A model generated the notes under the pieces. That model was not told the DNA's origin, searched no databases, and worked only from the letters and a program-made list of their open reading frames with translations. Below, piece after piece: positions 38,172 to 45,955 of a stretch of 51,542 nucleotides of DNA. The stretch lies in assembly GCF_002001105.1 (NCBI RefSeq), contig NZ_MUNP01000035.1, forward strand, positions 1-51,542, in the 5' to 3' direction. Position numbers and translations under genes: made by a program. The stretch's first letter is position 1, and every line of letters starts with the position of its first letter. Source of the DNA: Rhodanobacter sp. C06 (GTDB taxonomy: Bacteria; Pseudomonadota; Gammaproteobacteria; Xanthomonadales; Rhodanobacteraceae).

Positions 38172-38870
38172 TCACGCCACGGCGTGGAGTTCCAGCCAGT
38201 CGGCAAGTTCGCCAAGGTCATGGAAGGCCAATTCCGGCGCTTCACCCAACGTGGCGGGCCAGACTTCGCCATGGCGATTGATCCAGGCCGCGTGCAGGCC
38301 GGCGCGGCGCGCGCCGAGCACGTCCAGCTCGGGGTCATCGCCCGCGTGCAGCACTTCCGCGGGTGCCACGCCGAACTGCGCGACGGCGGCGAGGAAGATG
38401 CGCGGATCGGGCTTGGCCGCGCCCACGTCGCGCGAGGCCACGTGGTGGGCGAAGTGGGCTTGCACGCCGGTGCGCACGAGATCGGCGTTGCCGTTGGTGA
38501 GGCTGGCCAGCGGCCAGCGCGCGGCGAGGCGCGTCAGCGCAGGCAAGCTGTCGGGCCAGGGTTCCACCGTGTTGCGCGCGGCGAAGTAGATCTCCCACAG
38601 CGTATCCAGCGGTGCGTCGGCGATGCCGCAGGCGGCGAACGCCTGCTGCTGGGTGAGCCGGCGCTGGGTGCTGAAGTCGTGGGCGAGGTCGGGGCGCTCC
38701 GCCGCCACCTGCGCACGCAGCTCGCGCATGGCCGGGATCGGCCAGGCGCGAGCCACCTCGGGCCAGTGCTTGCGCAGGTAGTCGTCCACCGCGCGGTCCG
38801 CCTGCTCCAGCGCCGGCAGCACCGGCCACAGCGTGTCGTCCAGGTCGAGCGTGACGGCGCGGATCGGCAC
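38172..38870 (-). CDS. HAD-superfamily hydrolase, YigB-like
   Basis: This 232-residue protein has HAD motif I in VTLDLDDTLWP (nucleophile D9, acid D11), motif II in ASLTNGNAD, and motifs III/IV in GAAKPDPRIF and HAGDDPELDVLGARRAG. A helical cap lies between motifs I and II. It resembles YigB, an FMN/5-amino-6-ribitylamino-uracil phosphate phosphatase, but the substrate is not certain. It begins 51 bases after the stop of the substrate-binding/LysM gene on the same strand. Confidence 0.88.
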   Translation of the reverse strand: MPIRAVTLDLDDTLWPVLPALEQADRAVDDYLRKHWPEVARAWPIPAMRELRAQVAAERPDLAHDFSTQRRLTQQQAFAACGIADAPLDTLWEIYFAARNTVEPWPDSLPALTRLAARWPLASLTNGNADLVRTGVQAHFAHHVASRDVGAAKPDPRIFLAAVAQFGVAPAEVLHAGDDPELDVLGARRAGLHAAWINRHGEVWPATLGEAPELAFHDLGELADWLELHAVA

Positions 38871-38921
38871 GATCAGGGCGAGTTCAAGGCAACGCGAGCC
38901 ATGGAGATCTTGAACAGGCTC

Positions 38922-40157
38922 TCAGTTGTCGCTGAGCCGCAGTATCTGGCCCAGCTTGATGTTGTCGTTCTTCAGGTGGTTCCAGCTGCGCAACTCGGCC
39001 ACGTTGACGCCCTTCTTCTGCGCGATGCCGGACAAGGTGTCGCCCTTGACCACGGTGTAGGTCTTGCCAGCGCCGCCGGAGGCCGTTGCCTTGGCGGCCC
39101 CGGCTTCGGCATGGCGCTGTTCCAGCGCGCCGCGTGCGGCCAGCGTGCGCTCCGAGGTCGGCGCGATCGCGGCGGCCGCGGCGTAGCTGGCACCCGGCGC
39201 GGCGAGCGGCGGCTTGGCCGAGGAGGCGGTCGATTCGGCATAGACCTTGTCGCGGCGCGCCTGGTCCATCGACACCAGCCCGATGCCGTCCTGGTACGGC
39301 AGCACATCGTGGTCGCGCAGCACGGCCTTGGCCTTGTCGCTCTGCAGGAAGTCGAGGAAGGCCTGGGTCTGGGCCGTCTTCGGGCTGTTCGGGTTGGTCA
39401 CCAGGTACAGCGGGATGTACAGCGGATAGCTGCCGTCCGCGATGTTCGCCACGGTGGGCGCCACGCCGTCGATCGGAATCGTGCGCAGCTTCGGGTTGCC
39501 GACCACGTTGCTCAGCGTGGACAGGCCCAGGCCGTTCGGGTTCAGCGCGATGCCTTCCTGCAGCGCCTTGGTGTTGAGGTACAGGCGCGGCGCGGAAATC
39601 TGCTGGTCGCCGCGGCCGTACAGCAGGCTGCGCAGGCTGTATTCCACGCCGTCGTTCGGGCTGATCACCGCGTACAGGTCGATCGGCGCGTCGCGGCCGC
39701 CCACCTGGCTCCAGTTGGTGATCTTGCCGAAGTAGATCTCGTGCAGCTGGCGCAGGCTGAGGCTGCGCACGGGGTTGGCCGGGTTGGTGATCATCACCAG
39801 GCCGTCCCAGGCCACCGGGGTAAAGGTGAGCCGGCTGTCCTCGGGGCTGCCGTCGCTGGGGCGCGCGCTGCCGGCGATGTCGGCCGTGCCGCCGGCCACC
39901 GCATCGAGGCCCGAGGCGGTGTTGAACGGCTGCAACTCGACGCGGCCGTGGCCTTCCTTCTCCCACAGCTTGGCCATCTCGGTGACCACGCCGTGCGCGG
40001 TGGTCACGTCGCCGCGCCAGACCAGCGTGGGTCCCTTGCTGCTCTTGCTGCTGGTGGTCTTGTGGACCGGGCGGTGGGTGGTCTTGGCGGCGGCGGGTGC
40101 GACGAGGCAGGCGCCGAGCAGGAGGGCGGACAACAGGCGGACAGCACGAACGGACAT
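38922..40157 (-). CDS. PstS-like substrate-binding protein fused to a LysM domain
   Basis: This 411-residue protein has a signal peptide (LLSALLLGACLVAPAAA). A phosphate-type periplasmic binding domain follows (about residues 43-300) with TASGLDAVAGGTADIAGSARPSDGS, LVMITNPANPV and LHEIYFGKITNWSQVGG. After an Ala/Ser-rich linker comes a C-terminal LysM domain (about 360-408, YTVVKGDTLSGIAQKKGV...LKLGQILRL type). LysM binds peptidoglycan, so the protein is probably held at the wall. No pstC, pstA or pstB is nearby, so uptake with a transporter is doubtful, and a sensory, adhesive or phosphate-scavenging role is possible. Confidence 0.85.
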   Translation of the reverse strand: MSVRAVRLLSALLLGACLVAPAAAKTTHRPVHKTTSSKSSKGPTLVWRGDVTTAHGVVTEMAKLWEKEGHGRVELQPFNTASGLDAVAGGTADIAGSARPSDGSPEDSRLTFTPVAWDGLVMITNPANPVRSLSLRQLHEIYFGKITNWSQVGGRDAPIDLYAVISPNDGVEYSLRSLLYGRGDQQISAPRLYLNTKALQEGIALNPNGLGLSTLSNVVGNPKLRTIPIDGVAPTVANIADGSYPLYIPLYLVTNPNSPKTAQTQAFLDFLQSDKAKAVLRDHDVLPYQDGIGLVSMDQARRDKVYAESTASSAKPPLAAPGASYAAAAAIAPTSERTLAARGALEQRHAEAGAAKATASGGAGKTYTVVKGDTLSGIAQKKGVNVAELRSWNHLKNDNIKLGQILRLSDN

Positions 40158-40337
40158 GATGACGGAGAACCCCGACAGGAATGGGTGACGGAAAGTGGTG
40201 CAAGGTGGCGGCGCGTGATCCCGGCCGGCGCACGAGCTGGATGCTCGCAGGATATTTCATCGGCCTGAACAGAAAACATCAAGCGCGTTCATGCGCTTGT
40301 GCGACGCAGGCACGCCTGTACGGGTGCGTTCCGTCAT

Positions 40338-40368
40338 GCAAGCCCCATGCGTCGGCGCATGGGGTTGC
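40338..40368. terminator. Stem-loop downstream of the DegQ-like gene
   Basis: A 9-bp perfect stem (ccccatgcg/tcgg/cgcatgggg) is extended by gcaa/ttgc across a one-base bulge. It lies about 80-110 bases after the DegQ stop on its transcript and before the substrate-binding gene. There is no U-run. Confidence 0.55.
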
Positions 40369-40399
40369 GGTGGGCGAGCCGCTGCCGGACGCAGCGACT

Positions 40400-40449
40400 G
40401 TAGGAGCGGCTTCAGCCGCGATTCCTCAGCCCCAGTCGCGCGCTCCTAC
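40400..40449. repeat. GTAG REP pair at the 3' end of the DegQ-like gene
   Basis: GTAG at 40400 starts the hairpin gcggc/ttca/gccgc. The inverted second half ends in CTAC at 40446-40449. Read on the minus strand, the GTAG of that second half contains the TAG stop codon of the DegQ-like gene, so the REP directly abuts and defines its C-terminus. Confidence 0.85.
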
Positions 40450-41843
40450 TGGATCAATACGTAATGCGTGCCCTCGGCGTCGGCCACCACCAGCACCAGC
40501 TGGCGTGGCCGCACGCCGGCCAGCTGGCGCAGCATGCGCAGGCCGGTGATGCGCTGGTTGCCCACGCCGATCACGACATCGCCTTCGCTCAGCCCCGCGG
40601 CAGCGGCGCGGCTGTTCGGCTGCACCGCGCCCACCGCCACGCCGTACATGCCCTGGCTGCGCTGGCTCTCGCTGAGCTCGTTGAAGGTGACGCCGGCCAG
40701 GCGCGGGTCGAGGCTGGCGCCGGCGAGGCTGGCGATTTTCTCCGGTCGCAGCACCGCGCTCACCTCGCGCGTCTTGCCGTCGTGCAGCACGCCCAGTTTC
40801 ACCGTGCTGCCCACCGGCAGCAGGCCCTCGGTGTTGCGCAGCTCGTTCACGTCGCGCAGCGGCTTGCCGTCGATCGCGGTGAGCACGTCGCCGGGCTGCA
40901 GGCCGGCCTGCTCGGCGGGCGAGCCCGCGTTCACGCCGGTGACCACCACGCCCTGGTCCTGCGCCAGGTTCAGCAGGCGCGCGATGCGCGGGGTGATGTC
41001 CTGCGACTGCAGGCCCAGCGTGCCGCGCTGTACCTTGCCGTGCGCGATCAGCTGCTGCATCACCTCGGCGGCGAGGTTGCTGGGAATCGCGAAGCCGATG
41101 CCCACGTTGCCGCCCGAGGGCGAGAAGATCATGGTGTTGATGCCCACCAGCTGGCCGCGCAGGTTCACCAGCGCGCCGCCGGAATTGCCGGGGTTGATCG
41201 AGGCGTCGGTCTGGATGAAGTTCTGGAAGCCCCCCGTGCCCGACGAGTTCTGGCCAAGCCCCGAGCGGCCCAGCGCGGAAACGATGCCCGAGGTCACCGT
41301 CTCGCTGAGCCCGAACGGCTCGCCCACCGCCACCACGAAGTCGCCCACGCGCAGCTTCGAGGAGTCGGCCAGCGGCAGCGCCTGCAGGCCCGGCGCATGG
41401 ATCTGGATCACCGCCACGTCGGTGTCGGGGTCGGTGCCGACCAGCTTCGCCTTGTACGTGCGGCCGCCCTGCAGCGTCACCGTGATGTCGTCGGCGCCGC
41501 CCACCACGTGGTTGTTGGTGAGGATGTAACCCTTCGCCGCGTCCACGACCACGCCCGAGCCCAGGCTCTGCTCCACCCGCTCGCGCGGCACCGCGGGCAG
41601 GCCGAAGAACTGGCGGAACACCGGATCGTCGAAGTACGGGTTGCGCACCTGCACCCGCGTCTTGCTGGAGATGTTCACTACCGCCGGCGTCACGTGCTCC
41701 AGCATCGGCGCCAGCGACGGCATCGCCTGGCCATCCACCGCGGGCGGCATCGCGGCGCGGCTAGCTCCGGGCAGGGCGATGCCGAGCAGCAGCGCCAGCG
41801 AGGCGCTCAGCCAGGGTGAAAAACGCGGGTGACGGGATGCCAT
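40446..41843 (-). CDS. degQ: Periplasmic DegP/DegQ-type serine protease
   Basis: This 465-residue protein has a signal peptide (LSASLALLLGIALPGASRA). The trypsin-like domain has the catalytic His in ILTNNHVVGGAD, Asp in GTDPDTDVAVIQ and Ser in DASINPGNSGGALVN. Two PDZ domains follow (about residues 270-360 and 380-460). It is a quality-control protease and chaperone of the periplasm; DegQ or MucD-like would also fit. AGGAGGAG lies 6 bases before the ATG at 41843, a very strong site. The stop codon comes from the GTAG of a REP element, so the natural C-terminus may once have been different. Confidence 0.92.
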   Translation of the reverse strand: MASRHPRFSPWLSASLALLLGIALPGASRAAMPPAVDGQAMPSLAPMLEHVTPAVVNISSKTRVQVRNPYFDDPVFRQFFGLPAVPRERVEQSLGSGVVVDAAKGYILTNNHVVGGADDITVTLQGGRTYKAKLVGTDPDTDVAVIQIHAPGLQALPLADSSKLRVGDFVVAVGEPFGLSETVTSGIVSALGRSGLGQNSSGTGGFQNFIQTDASINPGNSGGALVNLRGQLVGINTMIFSPSGGNVGIGFAIPSNLAAEVMQQLIAHGKVQRGTLGLQSQDITPRIARLLNLAQDQGVVVTGVNAGSPAEQAGLQPGDVLTAIDGKPLRDVNELRNTEGLLPVGSTVKLGVLHDGKTREVSAVLRPEKIASLAGASLDPRLAGVTFNELSESQRSQGMYGVAVGAVQPNSRAAAAGLSEGDVVIGVGNQRITGLRMLRQLAGVRPRQLVLVVADAEGTHYVLIQ

Positions 41844-41987
41844 CGGACTCCTCCTGTCGGATGCAAGATCGGCGCGCCTTCGACTGCTGGCGAGGCGCCG
41901 CGGTTCCCCGCAACCGGCGTGGCCGTCGCGACGCTCGCGCCACTTTACATCGGGCTTCCCCGGGGGTAACTTGCCATCTATTCGCAA

Positions 41988-42003
41988 CCACAACATCTTG
42001 TGT
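41988..42003 (+). promoter_or_regulatory. Candidate NrdR box upstream of nrdJa
   Basis: The 16 bases ccacaacatcttgtgt match the NrdR-box consensus (acaCwAtATATwGtgt type) in most positions and form an imperfect palindrome. NrdR commonly represses ribonucleotide reductase operons. Pairs of boxes are the norm; I found only this one with confidence. It lies about 190 bases before nrdJa. Confidence 0.5.
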
Positions 42004-42192
42004 CCGCTCTCGAGCGATCGGCCAAGCACTGGTGGGGTGGCGCCTTTCGAGGGGGCGGGTCCGGCAGTCGGTCAACATGGCGTTGCCGCGGCGTCCAGCC
42101 CGCCACGCGCCGCAGCCGATGGTGCGGACCCATTCAACAACAGCAGTCAAAAAGACAAGGCCGCAAGGCCGCACTGGGAGGTCAGGAAGCCG

Positions 42193-44355
42193 ATGAGCAC
42201 AGCGCGTGCGCCAGTCACGGGTTCGGAACTGCAACGCGACGCCGCCACGGCGATCCCGCTGCAGCCCGCCTCGCAGGACATCTGGGACAAGAAATACCGC
42301 CTGCGTACCAAGGCCGGCGAACCGGTCGACGCCGACATCGACGGCACCTGGCAGCGCGTCGCGCGTGCACTGTCCGAAGTGGAAACCACGCCCGAGCTGC
42401 GCGAGCACTGGAACGAACGCTTTCTGTGGGCGCTGCGTCGCGGCGCGATCCCGGCCGGCCGCATCACCTCCAACGCCGGCGCGCTGGAACACAAGCCCGC
42501 CACCTCCACGATCAACTGCACCGTGTCCGGCACCATCCGCGACTCGATGGACGACATCCTGGAGAAGGTGCACGAAGCCGGCCTCACGCTGAAGGCCGGC
42601 TGCGGCATCGGCTACGAGTTCTCCACGCTGCGTCCGCGCGGCGCGTACGTGTCGGGCGCCGGTGCCTACACTTCCGGCCCGCTGTCCTTCATGGACATCT
42701 ACGACAAGATGTGTTTCACCGTCTCGTCCGCCGGCGGTCGCCGCGGCGCGCAGATGGGCACGTTCGACGTGTCGCATCCGGACGTGAAGGAATTCATCCG
42801 CGCCAAGCGCGAGGATGGCCGCCTGCGCCAGTTCAACCTCAGCCTGCTGGTCACCGACGGCTTCATGCAGGCGGTGGAGCACGACCACGACTGGCCGCTG
42901 GTGTTCCCGGTGCACGTCAAGGAACAGGACGAAGTCGATCTCGACGATCCCGCCAAGGTGGTGTGGCGCGAGTGGCCCACCCACGAGAACTACGTCGACC
43001 GCGAAGACGGCCTGGTCGCCTGCAAGATCTACGGCCACATCCGCGCGCGGCACCTGTGGGACATGATCATGGTCTCCACGTACGACTACGCGGAGCCCGG
43101 CTTCATCCTGATCGACAAGGTCAACGAGATGAACAACAACTGGTGGTGCGAGCACATCCGCGCCACCAACCCGTGCGGCGAGCAGCCCTTGCCGCCCTAC
43201 GGCTCCTGCCTGCTCGGCTCGGTCAACCTCACCACCTTCGTGCGCGATCCGTTCGGGCCTAAGGCGCGCTTCGACTGGGACGAGTACCGCGAGGTGGTGA
43301 AGATCTTCACCCGCATGCTCGACAACGTGGTGGAGATCAACGGCCTGCCGCTGCAGCAGCAGCGCGACGAGATCATGGGCAAGCGCCGCCACGGCATGGG
43401 CTTCCTGGGCCTGGGCAGCACGATCACCATGCTCAAGCACCGCTACGGCAGCGCCGAGGCGGTGGCGTTCACCGAGGACGTCTCGCGCGAGATGGCCGTG
43501 GCCGGCTGGGAAGTGGCGCTGGATCTGGCGAAGGAGAAGGGCCCCGCGCCCATCCTCGCGAAGGACTACGTCATCACCGGCGACATGCTGCGCCGCCGCC
43601 CGGAAATGGTGCGCGACGGCTGGAAGGTCGGCGATGCGATCCCCGGCCGCGTGCTGCATGCGAAGTACAGCCGCTACATGCAGCGCGTCGCCGAGGTGGC
43701 GCCGAACCTGGTGGCCGAGCTTGCCGAGACCGGCGCGCGCTTCACCCACCACAGCTCGATCGCGCCCACCGGCACCATCTCGCTGTCGCTGGCCAACAAC
43801 GCCTCCAACGGCATCGAGCCCAGCTTCGCCCACCACTACTCGCGCAACGTGATCCGCGAAGGCAAGAAATCGAAGGAGAAGGTCGAGGTCTACAGCTACG
43901 AGCTCTTGGCCTACCGCGCACTGATCAACGCGAACGCGCTGCCGTTCTCCGACGATCCTCTGACCAAGCTGCCGGACTACTTCGTGGCCGCCGACGACAT
44001 CGGCCCGAAGCAGCATGTCGACATCCAGGCGGCCTCGCAGAAGTGGATCGATTCGTCGATCTCCAAGACCGCGAACGTGCCCACCGACTACCCCTACGAA
44101 GACTTCAAGGACATCTACTTCTACGCCTACAAGCAGGGCCTGAAAGGCTGCACCACCTTCCGCTTCAACCCTGCTGCCTTCCAGGGCGTGCTGGTGAAGG
44201 AGGCCGACCTTGCGAGCACCCTCTACCACTTCGAACTGGAGGACGGTAGTGTTATCGAACTTCGAGGCAATGAAGAAGTGGAATACGACGGCGAGCTGCA
44301 TACCGCGGCGAACCTGTTCGATGCCTTGAAGGAAGGGTATTACGGCAAGTTCTGA
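42193..44355 (+). CDS. nrdJa: Class II (adenosylcobalamin-dependent) ribonucleotide reductase, NrdJa
   Basis: This 720-residue catalytic part of NrdJ carries the redox Cys109 (STINCTVSG) and the finger-loop motif N326-P-C328-G-E330, where C328 is the thiyl-radical cysteine. It also has TFDVSHPDVKEFI, HHSSIAPTGTISL and a C-terminal end at YYGKF. It lacks the C-terminal cysteine pair that regenerates the active site; that is in NrdJb, encoded 750 bases downstream. It reduces ribonucleotides using vitamin B12 and needs no oxygen. I use the ATG at 42193 (AGGAAG upstream). The extension to 41971 is shadow and covers the NrdR-box region. No B12 riboswitch was recognised in the leader. Confidence 0.92.
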   Translation: MSTARAPVTGSELQRDAATAIPLQPASQDIWDKKYRLRTKAGEPVDADIDGTWQRVARALSEVETTPELREHWNERFLWALRRGAIPAGRITSNAGALEHKPATSTINCTVSGTIRDSMDDILEKVHEAGLTLKAGCGIGYEFSTLRPRGAYVSGAGAYTSGPLSFMDIYDKMCFTVSSAGGRRGAQMGTFDVSHPDVKEFIRAKREDGRLRQFNLSLLVTDGFMQAVEHDHDWPLVFPVHVKEQDEVDLDDPAKVVWREWPTHENYVDREDGLVACKIYGHIRARHLWDMIMVSTYDYAEPGFILIDKVNEMNNNWWCEHIRATNPCGEQPLPPYGSCLLGSVNLTTFVRDPFGPKARFDWDEYREVVKIFTRMLDNVVEINGLPLQQQRDEIMGKRRHGMGFLGLGSTITMLKHRYGSAEAVAFTEDVSREMAVAGWEVALDLAKEKGPAPILAKDYVITGDMLRRRPEMVRDGWKVGDAIPGRVLHAKYSRYMQRVAEVAPNLVAELAETGARFTHHSSIAPTGTISLSLANNASNGIEPSFAHHYSRNVIREGKKSKEKVEVYSYELLAYRALINANALPFSDDPLTKLPDYFVAADDIGPKQHVDIQAASQKWIDSSISKTANVPTDYPYEDFKDIYFYAYKQGLKGCTTFRFNPAAFQGVLVKEADLASTLYHFELEDGSVIELRGNEEVEYDGELHTAANLFDALKEGYYGKF

Positions 44356-44400
44356 CCCGAATCCACGAAGCAACGACCACTGCCCGAGGGGAACACCTGC

Positions 44401-45012
44401 ATGTCCATCGATATCGATTTCGAAGTGAAAGACACCGTCACGCCGGACGCCCCTGCGGCGCCGGTCGTCGCCGCTCCGGTCGCCGCACCCGCGCCGGCCA
44501 TGCCGGCCGCCGCGCCGAAGAAGGCAGCGAAGAAGGCCGCCAAGAAGAAGGCTGCGCCGAAGAAGGCCGCGGCCAAGAAGCCCGCCGCGAAGAAGGCGGC
44601 AGCGAAGAAGGCTCCGGCCAAGAAGAAGGCCGCGGCGAAGAAGACCGTGAAGAAGGCCGCCGCCAAGAAGACGGCGAAGAAGGCCGTGAAGAAGGCCGCC
44701 GCCAAGAAGACGGCGAAGAAGGCCGTCAAGAAGGCCGCGAAGAAAGTCGTGAAGAAGGCCGCCACCGCGAAGAAGGCGGTGAAGAAGGCCGCGAAGAAGG
44801 TTGCCGGCAAGGCGAAGAAAGTCGCCAAGAAAGCCGCAAAGAAGGTCAGCAGCAAGAAGACGGCGAAGAAAGCCGCTCCCAAGAAGACAGCCAAGAAGGC
44901 TGCCGTGAAGAAGGCCGCCAAGGCGGTCAAGAGGTCCACTGCCAGCAAGAAGGCGAGCGTCAAGTCGGCGAAGAAACCCGCCGCCAAGAAGGCCGCCCGC
45001 AAGAAGAAGTAA
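44401..45012 (+). CDS. Lysine/alanine-rich histone H1-like protein
   Basis: This 203-residue protein begins with about 25 residues that are acidic or mixed (MSIDIDFEVKDTVTPD). Ala/Pro-rich sequence follows, and from about residue 40 to the end it is almost entirely KKAA-type repeats. It is strongly basic and resembles the C-terminal tail of eukaryotic H1 and bacterial AlgP/HC2-like proteins, which bind DNA and condense the nucleoid. The gene has short repeated units that may vary in number between strains. It lies between nrdJa and nrdJb, 45 and 90 bases from them, on the same strand. Confidence 0.85.
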   Translation: MSIDIDFEVKDTVTPDAPAAPVVAAPVAAPAPAMPAAAPKKAAKKAAKKKAAPKKAAAKKPAAKKAAAKKAPAKKKAAAKKTVKKAAAKKTAKKAVKKAAAKKTAKKAVKKAAKKVVKKAATAKKAVKKAAKKVAGKAKKVAKKAAKKVSSKKTAKKAAPKKTAKKAAVKKAAKAVKRSTASKKASVKSAKKPAAKKAARKKK

Positions 45013-45102
45013 GTCCCGCCACGGCCGGCCCGGCCTCGTGCCGGGCCGGCCGTGCTTTCTCCGCGCCGCGCGCCGCCATCCATCCAGGAAGAACACCACA
45101 CC

Positions 45103-45870
45103 ATGGCGATCAAGATCGAAAAGAAGATCAAGGGCTACAACGTCGTCAAGCCCGAGGACAAGGCCGCGCCGGCCGCCGCACCCGAAAAGGCCAAGGCCGC
45201 CGAGCCGCGCCAGGCCGAAGTCATCCAGATGCACGAGAGCCTGGAGCGTCCCGAAACGCTGATCGGCTCCACCTTCAAGATCAAGTCGCCGCTGTTCGAG
45301 CACGCGCTGTACGTGACCATCAACGACATCGTGCTCAACGCCGGCACCAAGCACGAGCAGCGCCGCCCCTTCGAGATTTTCATCAACTCGAAGAACATGG
45401 ACCACTTCCAGTGGATCGTGGCGCTCACCCGCATCCTCTCCGCCGTGTTCCGCAAGGGCGGCGACGTCACCTTCATCGTGGAAGAGCTGAAGGCCGTGTT
45501 CGACCCCCGCGGCGGCTACTTCAAGGCCGGCGGCGTCTACATGCCCAGCATCGTCGCCGAGATCGGCGGTGTGATCGAGCAGCACATGAAGAACATCGGG
45601 CTGATCCACGACCCGGAGATGAGCGATTCGCAGCGTGCGCTGATCGCCGAGAAGCGCGCCGCCTACGAGGCGGCCAGCGCAAAAAAAAACTCTGATGCCG
45701 GCACCTCCGCTCCCGTAGGAGCGGCTTCAGCCGCGATCACCCCGGCCGAATCCGAAGCAGGCAGCTTCCCGCCCGGCGCCACGCTGTGCCATAAGTGCAA
45801 CACGCAGGCGCTGGTGCTGATGGATGGGTGCCAGACTTGCTTGAATTGTGGGTATTCGAAGTGCGGGTGA
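45103..45870 (+). CDS. nrdJb: Class II ribonucleotide reductase C-terminal component NrdJb
   Basis: This 255-residue protein is recognised from MAIKIEKKIKGYNVVKPED, the TSCPD-type core (IGSTFKIKSPLFEHALYVTIND, FEIFINSKNMDHFQW, AVFRKGGDVTFIVEELKAVFDP) and a C-terminal cysteine-rich tail with CHKC and CQTCLNCGYSKC. In Pseudomonas aeruginosa the class II enzyme is likewise made of NrdJa and NrdJb, and the NrdJb tail supplies the cysteines that re-reduce the active site. The linker between core and tail contains an A9 run (45681-45689) and a complete GTAG REP hairpin that is translated as PVGAASAAIT. A strong terminator follows. Confidence 0.9.
   Translation: MAIKIEKKIKGYNVVKPEDKAAPAAAPEKAKAAEPRQAEVIQMHESLERPETLIGSTFKIKSPLFEHALYVTINDIVLNAGTKHEQRRPFEIFINSKNMDHFQWIVALTRILSAVFRKGGDVTFIVEELKAVFDPRGGYFKAGGVYMPSIVAEIGGVIEQHMKNIGLIHDPEMSDSQRALIAEKRAAYEAASAKKNSDAGTSAPVGAASAAITPAESEAGSFPPGATLCHKCNTQALVLMDGCQTCLNCGYSKCG
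45715..45738 (+). repeat. GTAG REP hairpin inside the nrdJb coding region
   Basis: GTAG at 45715-45718 followed by gagcggcttcagccgcgat is nearly identical to the first half of the REP at 40400. It sits in frame, so it adds residues without stopping translation. No inverted partner half is seen nearby. Confidence 0.85.
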
Positions 45871-45895
45871 GCGTTGTTCACTAACGATTCGATAT

Positions 45896-45926
45896 AAAAG
45901 CGGCGGCTTAGCTCTGCCGCTTTTTT
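45896..45926 (+). terminator. Rho-independent terminator after nrdJb
   Basis: A 9-bp stem (aaaagcggc, 45896-45904; gccgctttt, 45916-45924) with a loop of 11 bases runs into six T residues. It separates the nrdJ transcript from the NACHT gene. A possible -10 element for the NACHT gene (TATAAA, 45893-45898) overlaps its left arm, but no -35 at good spacing is seen. Confidence 0.88.
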
Positions 45927-45955
45927 ATTGAGAATATCTTCGCTGGGGGAAGGCT

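Noticed and set aside
41950-42190. Cobalamin riboswitch upstream of nrdJa
   Set aside because: I found no B12-box sequence or matching stem arrangement. B12-dependent enzymes are also not usually repressed by such switches.
44401-45012. The KKAA repeats as a CRISPR or non-coding repeat array
   Set aside because: The repeat is in frame, has a start with upstream spacing and a normal stop, and reads as a basic H1-like protein.
44340-45131. A Phe/Ala-rich minus-strand membrane-like protein
   Set aside because: The FFAAFF pattern is the reverse complement of lysine/alanine codons of the histone-like gene.
41761-45609. A 1282-residue minus-strand frame opposite nrdJa, the histone-like gene and nrdJb
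   Set aside because: It is antisense to three recognised genes, and its Leu/Gly-rich middle is just the complement of the KKAA repeats.
45893-45898. TATAAA as a confident promoter for the NACHT gene
   Set aside because: The nearest -35-like sequence (TTGTTC, 45874) is only 13 bases away, and the element overlaps a terminator stem. I left it as a remark.
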